In this document: positions 60,788-64,000 of the stretch, piece by piece
Position numbering within the stretch: position 1 is the stretch's first letter
Layout of the letters: every line of letters begins with the position of its first letter
Assembly (NCBI RefSeq): GCF_001742225.1
Contig: NZ_CP017076.1
Location: 1,017,001-1,081,000 of the forward strand
Source: Novosphingobium resinovorum
Lineage (GTDB): Bacteria; Pseudomonadota; Alphaproteobacteria; Sphingomonadales; Sphingomonadaceae
Direction: 5' to 3'
DNA: 64,000 nucleotides
The notes under the pieces: generated by a model
The model's database searches: none
The model's input: the letters and a program-made list of their open reading frames with translations, nothing else
Told to the model about the DNA's origin: nothing
Position numbers and translations under genes: made by a program

Positions 60788-61467
60788 CAGTCCAGTCCTG
60801 CCAATTCATAGCGCACCGGCCCGAACGAGCCTTTCAGACGCAGCGGCAGGTAATCGCCCGGGGTCACCCAGAAGTCGGCGTATTCGGGCACGAATTCGCT
60901 CCAGCGCACCTTGAAGTGCTCGGCCTCGAAGCTGCCTGCGCGCACGGTGATCTCCTCGCGGCCGACGTAAGTGACCAGCGGCGTCACGCAGTGCGCGCGG
61001 TAATTGCCCATGCCCCATTCGGAGATCGAGTTGGTCACGCAGGTCACCGGCTTCTCGACGCCCGGATCGGCGGTGCCGCAGGCTGCGGCAACCAGCACGT
61101 CGGCAAGGATCGTGTGCATGCCCAGGTAGTCGATCCGCTTGCCCGTCTCCAGCCGCTGCGAGAACCGCCCGGCCTCCTGCGAGAAGACTTCCGCCTCCAC
61201 CGCGGTGCCGTCGACGCGGAACCAGCAGTGCGCCTTGAGGTCGCCGTCGACGAATTCGCGGGTCTGCGCCTCGATCGGGTTCCAGTCGCCGTCCACCGAC
61301 CAGGTCGCGTTGCGCAGGACCTTGCGGTCGTCGAACTCGATGGTGGCGTTCATCAGCCGGCCCTTGTCCCAGACCGACATGGTGAAGGCCTCGCGGCCCC
61401 ATTCCTCGTCGCTTTCCTTGAGGTGGACGACACGGCCGGAGAGATGCTTCGGAATCTGGTAGGTCAT
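60787..61467 (-). CDS. Conserved protein of unknown function (paralogue of 10237-10965)
   Basis: 226 residues from ATG 61467, with AAAGGA 7 bases upstream. Beta-rich, no recognised domain. Motifs shared with the protein at 10237: RNATWSVDGDWNPIEAQTRE, a DYLGMHTILADVL segment, PLVTYVGREEITVRAGSFEA, EHFKVRWSEF, DFWVTPGDYLPLRLKG and a closing RYELAGLD. Most likely a soluble enzyme or binding protein with a lipocalin- or LolA-like barrel, though this is only an impression. The conserved link with an alpha/beta His-elbow protein in both loci points to one joint step. Confidence 0.8.
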   Translation of the reverse strand: MTYQIPKHLSGRVVHLKESDEEWGREAFTMSVWDKGRLMNATIEFDDRKVLRNATWSVDGDWNPIEAQTREFVDGDLKAHCWFRVDGTAVEAEVFSQEAGRFSQRLETGKRIDYLGMHTILADVLVAAACGTADPGVEKPVTCVTNSISEWGMGNYRAHCVTPLVTYVGREEITVRAGSFEAEHFKVRWSEFVPEYADFWVTPGDYLPLRLKGSFGPVRYELAGLD

Positions 61468-61487
61468 GGTCGGTCCTTTGGAAAAGC

Positions 61488-62162
61488 TCACCAGGGAACG
61501 GTGTCCCCGGTGTATTCGAGGAACGGGGCGCCATCGGCCGAGGGGTGGGCAGTGCTGACGAGGCGGTAGATGCCGTCCACGCTGTCGGCGACTTCGACGG
61601 TGGCGTCGGCGCCGCCCATCTCGGTCTTCGCCCAGCCGGGGCAGATGATGAGGACCGCGCGCTTCCCGCCGTGGGTAACGGCGAAGCTGCGCACCAGCAT
61701 GTTGAGCGCCGCCTTGCTGACGCGGTAGAGGTCCGCGCCCGCCAGGGTGTTGCGCACCATCGAGCCCATGCCCGAACTGGTGAAGGCGAATGTGCCGCCT
61801 TCGGGCACCAGCAGTTCCAGCAGGGTGGCGAGGCGTACGCTGCCGATGGCGTTGGTCTTGAGGACGCGCAGGACCTCCTCGTCGGCGCGCTCCCAGATCG
61901 GCGCGTCGCCCTGAGGCAGGATGCCCGCGACGATGTGCAGCACGTCGATCCGCTGCCCGGCTAGGCTGTCGCGAAGGGCGAGCGCCTGCCCCTCGTCGGT
62001 GATGTCGAGCGGCAGGACGGTGATGCCGTCCAGCGCCTCCAGCGCCGGGGAGGGGACCACGGTGGTCGCCACTACGTCCCACCCTTCGGCGCGGTATCGC
62101 TGCGCAAGCGCAAGGCCGAGGCCCTGCGTCGCGCCGACGAGCAGGACCCGGCGCGGGATCAC
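61488..62162 (-). CDS. SDR-family oxidoreductase (short, CsgA/sniffer-like)
   Basis: 224 residues from GTG 62162, selected because it overlaps the upstream stop as GTGA, like the other junctions in this operon; a TTG at 62168 is two codons further out. Motifs: VLLVGATQGLGLALAQRYRA (glycine-rich loop), DVLHIVAGIL (in place of NNAG), SSGMGSM with the Ser, and LYRVSKAALNML (Tyr, Lys). Pattern of the CsgA/sniffer-like carbonyl reductases. NAD(P)H use likely. Middle gene of the 58-64 kb operon. Confidence 0.88.
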   Translation of the reverse strand: MIPRRVLLVGATQGLGLALAQRYRAEGWDVVATTVVPSPALEALDGITVLPLDITDEGQALALRDSLAGQRIDVLHIVAGILPQGDAPIWERADEEVLRVLKTNAIGSVRLATLLELLVPEGGTFAFTSSGMGSMVRNTLAGADLYRVSKAALNMLVRSFAVTHGGKRAVLIICPGWAKTEMGGADATVEVADSVDGIYRLVSTAHPSADGAPFLEYTGDTVPW

Positions 62163-62977
62163 TGCCAACCCGCTCCGCGCAGGAACTTCGCGACTTCATC
62201 GGCCCATGCCTCGGGCTGCTGGTCGACGATATCGACGCCGCCGCCCTCCAGCGCGGCGAAGCCGAAATGAGGGAAGAGTTCGGATGCGCGCTGCGCGTGG
62301 TCGAAGATCATGTCGCCGGTGTTCGACAGGATCAGCGTCGGCTGTTTCACTTGCGCCAGCTGCGGTTCCTGATCGTACATATAGGCGGCGTTGTGGCCGT
62401 ACCAGAAGGCGCCGCGCCCGATCAGCGCCTGCACCACGTAGTCGCTGAGGCGCGCGTGCGGGATGGTGCCGCTGGCAAGGTTGTTACGAATGTCGAACAG
62501 TTCCGCCATGTGCCCGGCATGCTCGCGCGCGTGGTAGCCCAGTTCCCACTGATGCAGGTTGTCGAGGAAGTTCTGGCGGTCCGCGGCGCTGACCAGAAGC
62601 GGGCCGTTGACGATCAGCGCGGCGATGCGGTCGGGGAACAGCAGTGCGCCCTCGGTTGCCGCCAGCGCGCCGGTATGGTGGCCGAGCAGGGCCGCGCGCT
62701 CGATCCCCAGCGCGCCCAGCACGGCGGGGATGACCTGCGCATAATCGGTGACAGTCGGAGTGTCCGGCGTCGGGTCGGACATGCCGAAGCCGGGCATGTC
62801 GATGCCGATCGCGCGATACCCGCGTGCCGCAAGCGGGGCGTAGACGTTGTCGAACTGGCCCGAGGTCATCGGCGCCTGATGGAACATCAGCAGCGCGGGG
62901 CCTTCACCCGTCTCCTGGAAATGGACCTGCCCGAACGGACCGTCGGCGTAATGACGGCGGGGCCAATTATGCTGCAT
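62159..62977 (-). CDS. Alpha/beta-hydrolase-fold protein with His at the nucleophile elbow
   Basis: 272 residues from ATG 62977 (TGATG coupling; the neighbouring TTG 62980 is less likely). Fold: LLMFHQAPMTSGQFDNVYAP, DMPGFGMSDPTP, elbow ALLGHHTGALAATEGALLFP with His101 where Ser is expected, and SNTGDMIFDHAQRASELFPH as acid region. In place of the usual late GGH, it reads LEGGGVDIVDQQPEAWADEV, with no His. Very similar in these features to 8696 and to domain 1 of 14840. Its position next to the helical protein and SDR suggests a conserved pathway role; chemistry unknown. Confidence 0.86.
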   Translation of the reverse strand: MQHNWPRRHYADGPFGQVHFQETGEGPALLMFHQAPMTSGQFDNVYAPLAARGYRAIGIDMPGFGMSDPTPDTPTVTDYAQVIPAVLGALGIERAALLGHHTGALAATEGALLFPDRIAALIVNGPLLVSAADRQNFLDNLHQWELGYHAREHAGHMAELFDIRNNLASGTIPHARLSDYVVQALIGRGAFWYGHNAAYMYDQEPQLAQVKQPTLILSNTGDMIFDHAQRASELFPHFGFAALEGGGVDIVDQQPEAWADEVAKFLRGAGWQ

Positions 62978-63351
62978 CAAATGTCTCCTGTCGCGACCTT
63001 TTCGAGCGTCTCGCGGTAGGTCCGGTCGCTGTACTTGTGTTCGAGTTCGCTGCGCCGCTGGCGCGAGAATTGGAAGAGCCTGCCGTAGAAGTCCTGAAGC
63101 GCCTGCTCGCGCGTCCGCAGCAGGGCATCGTCGGGCTGGAGCGCCTCGATCTCGGCGGCGAGGTCGATCCCGTGGCGGCTCATCACCCGCTCGGCGGTGT
63201 CGAGCCTTTCGCGCACGACGTGCAGTTCCTGCGCGAGCACCAGCACCATCGAGAGCACTTCGTCGACGCCCTCGGTCGCGAAGAACTCGGGACGCTTGCC
63301 GCGCACGGTACGGGCCAGTTCGGGGCGGGGGAGTTCAGGCGTGTCGCTCAT
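62977..63351 (-). CDS. Small helical protein paired with methyltransferase (copy 3)
   Basis: 124 residues from ATG 63351, overlapping the amidohydrolase stop (ATGA). Helical core VDEVLSMVLVLAQELHVVRE, then RLDTAERVMSRHGIDLAAEI, EALQPDDALLRTREQALQDF, YGRLFQFSRQRRSELEHKYS. Shares the R-x-R-x-D-x-x-E-R and the I-x-x-x-x-P-D elements with copies 1 and 2; no known domain. In the same operon as methyltransferase copy 3 though not adjacent to it. Coupled to the alpha/beta gene downstream. Confidence 0.8.
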   Translation of the reverse strand: MSDTPELPRPELARTVRGKRPEFFATEGVDEVLSMVLVLAQELHVVRERLDTAERVMSRHGIDLAAEIEALQPDDALLRTREQALQDFYGRLFQFSRQRRSELEHKYSDRTYRETLEKVATGDI

Positions 63352-64000
63352 GCGTTCAATCCGTCCAGCGCTGCCAGCACCTGCGCCAGCGGTTCCACGT
63401 CCGCGTACTTGTAGGCCATGTCGAACAGGTTCACCGCGTGGGCCGTGGGGCTGCGGTCGTAAACGCATTCCTCGGGCACGGTGACGCGGAAGTTGTAGGC
63501 GAAGGCGTCCACCACGCTGCCGCGCACGCAGCCGCTGGTGGTGCAACCTGTGACGACCACGCTGTCGCAGCCCAGGTCGATCAGGTAGCTGGCGAGCGGG
63601 GTGCCGAAGAAGGCGCTAGGGTGCTTCTTGGGCAGCAGCACGTCGCCGGGGAGCGGCGCGACGTCCTCGACGAAGCGATAGCCCTCGGCGCCGATGGTCA
63701 TCAGTTCGGGGACTTTGGCGGCAAGGCGCCCCTGATCGAACGCCTCCTTGGGCGCGACATGGGGGTAGAGCACCGGCAGGGCGAGTGTGCGGAACTTCGC
63801 CAGCAGCGGGGCGATGTGGCGCACCGCCTCCCACCCGGCATCGCCGCAGCTGGTCTTGAATTCCTCGATGGAGTCCCAGAACGGCGCCTCGCGCGTGCCG
63901 ATGGTGCGGTACTGCACGTCGATGATGAGCAGCGCCGGGCGCTTGCCGAGACCGCCCGGGCGACCGAAACCGGCGGCGCGGTAGCGGCGCTCCTCCTCCT
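63348..64000 (-). CDS. Isochorismatase-like cysteine amidohydrolase (5' end outside window)
   Basis: The frame is open through the window edge at 64000, giving at least 216 residues. Near the edge it reads RPALLIIDVQYRT, the family strand with the catalytic Asp, so an internal GTG at 63917 is not the start. Lys in LLPKKHPSAFFGTPLASYLI and nucleophile Cys in VVTGCTTSGCVRGSVVDAFA complete the triad. Related to the amidohydrolase at 3582 (both end in a YADVEP element) and of the N-carbamoylsarcosine/maleamate amidase type. Presumably hydrolyses a half-amide or carbamoyl compound. First visible gene of a seven-gene coupled operon. Confidence 0.9.
   Translation of the reverse strand, partial: EEERRYRAAGFGRPGGLGKRPALLIIDVQYRTIGTREAPFWDSIEEFKTSCGDAGWEAVRHIAPLLAKFRTLALPVLYPHVAPKEAFDQGRLAAKVPELMTIGAEGYRFVEDVAPLPGDVLLPKKHPSAFFGTPLASYLIDLGCDSVVVTGCTTSGCVRGSVVDAFAYNFRVTVPEECVYDRSPTAHAVNLFDMAYKYADVEPLAQVLAALDGLNA

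Noticed and set aside
60787..62199. Single 470-residue protein joining the DUF protein with an upstream arginine-rich part
   Set aside because: The upstream part is the shadow of the SDR gene; a ribosome-binding site before ATG 61467 and coupling patterns support the shorter protein.

Overview
The window looks like part of the chromosome or a megaplasmid of a GC-rich alphaproteobacterium, most likely a sphingomonad (Novosphingobium/Sphingobium/Sphingomonas type). The evidence is four TonB-dependent receptors with the sphingomonad-style plug start (IVVTAQRR or similar), many catabolic oxidoreductases and transporters, and characteristic intergenic palindromes. No ribosomal, tRNA, CRISPR, phage or transposase genes are seen. 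Both ends cut genes: a TonB receptor at base 1 and an isochorismatase-like hydrolase at base 64000.

Layout. 1-1.4 kb: 3' part of a TonB receptor. 1.8-4.3 kb (-): coupled hydrolase set of two PuuE-type deacetylase/imidase-like proteins and a cysteine amidohydrolase. 4.4-7.7 kb (+): class III CoA-transferase plus LeuC/LeuD-like dehydratase. 7.8-11 kb (+): VOC protein, alpha/beta-hydrolase-fold protein, membrane protein, DUF protein. 11-16.5 kb (-): double-domain alpha/beta protein, MFS transporter, FAD oxidase and cupin. 16.6-20.3 kb (+): MFS transporter and TonB receptor. 20.5-23.8 kb (+): HutC-type GntR regulator, MDR oxidoreductase, MmgE/PrpD protein. 23.9-25 kb (-): SDR and RedY/HapK-like protein. 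25.1-30.8 kb (+): methyltransferase, small helical protein, FRD-type flavoprotein, FAD oxidase, MDR oxidoreductase. 31-34.8 kb (-): TonB receptor and Tat-exported amine oxidase, then a LytTR membrane regulator (+). 35.9-39.7 kb (-): LLM monooxygenase, cupin lipoprotein, DUF1330, cytochrome c, MFS transporter, divergent from a LysR regulator. 41-46.4 kb (+): DUF3089 esterase-like protein, PhyH dioxygenase, cupin, GPH transporter, small helical protein, methyltransferase. 46.5-50.4 kb: exported phosphoesterase (-) and hybrid histidine kinase (+). 50.4-53.4 kb: cupin (-), HMG-CoA-lyase-family enzyme (+), GPH transporter (+). 53.5-57.9 kb: SDR (-), TonB receptor and P450 (+). 58-64 kb (-): amidohydrolase, helical protein, alpha/beta protein, SDR, DUF protein, methyltransferase, FAD oxidase in one overlapping operon.

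How it works together (inference). This reads as one large accessory catabolic island for an organic compound of unknown identity: uptake by TonB receptors and MFS/GPH transporters, oxidation by P450, LLM, PhyH and flavin oxidases, ring or amide opening by the PuuE-like and isochorismatase-like hydrolases, and C4/C5 acid processing by CoA-transferase, LeuCD-like hydratase and an HMG-CoA-lyase-type aldolase. Many families occur as two to four paralogues.

Three observations stand out. First, a 20-bp palindrome, TTGnTATA-N4-TATAnCAA, recurs at seven promoter regions from 4.4 to 50.9 kb and is a candidate operator for the GntR regulator encoded here. Second, three methyltransferase-like proteins with a shared N-terminal extension are each accompanied by a paralogous small helical protein. 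Third, three alpha/beta-hydrolase-fold proteins carry His at the nucleophile position and show no usual C-terminal catalytic His.
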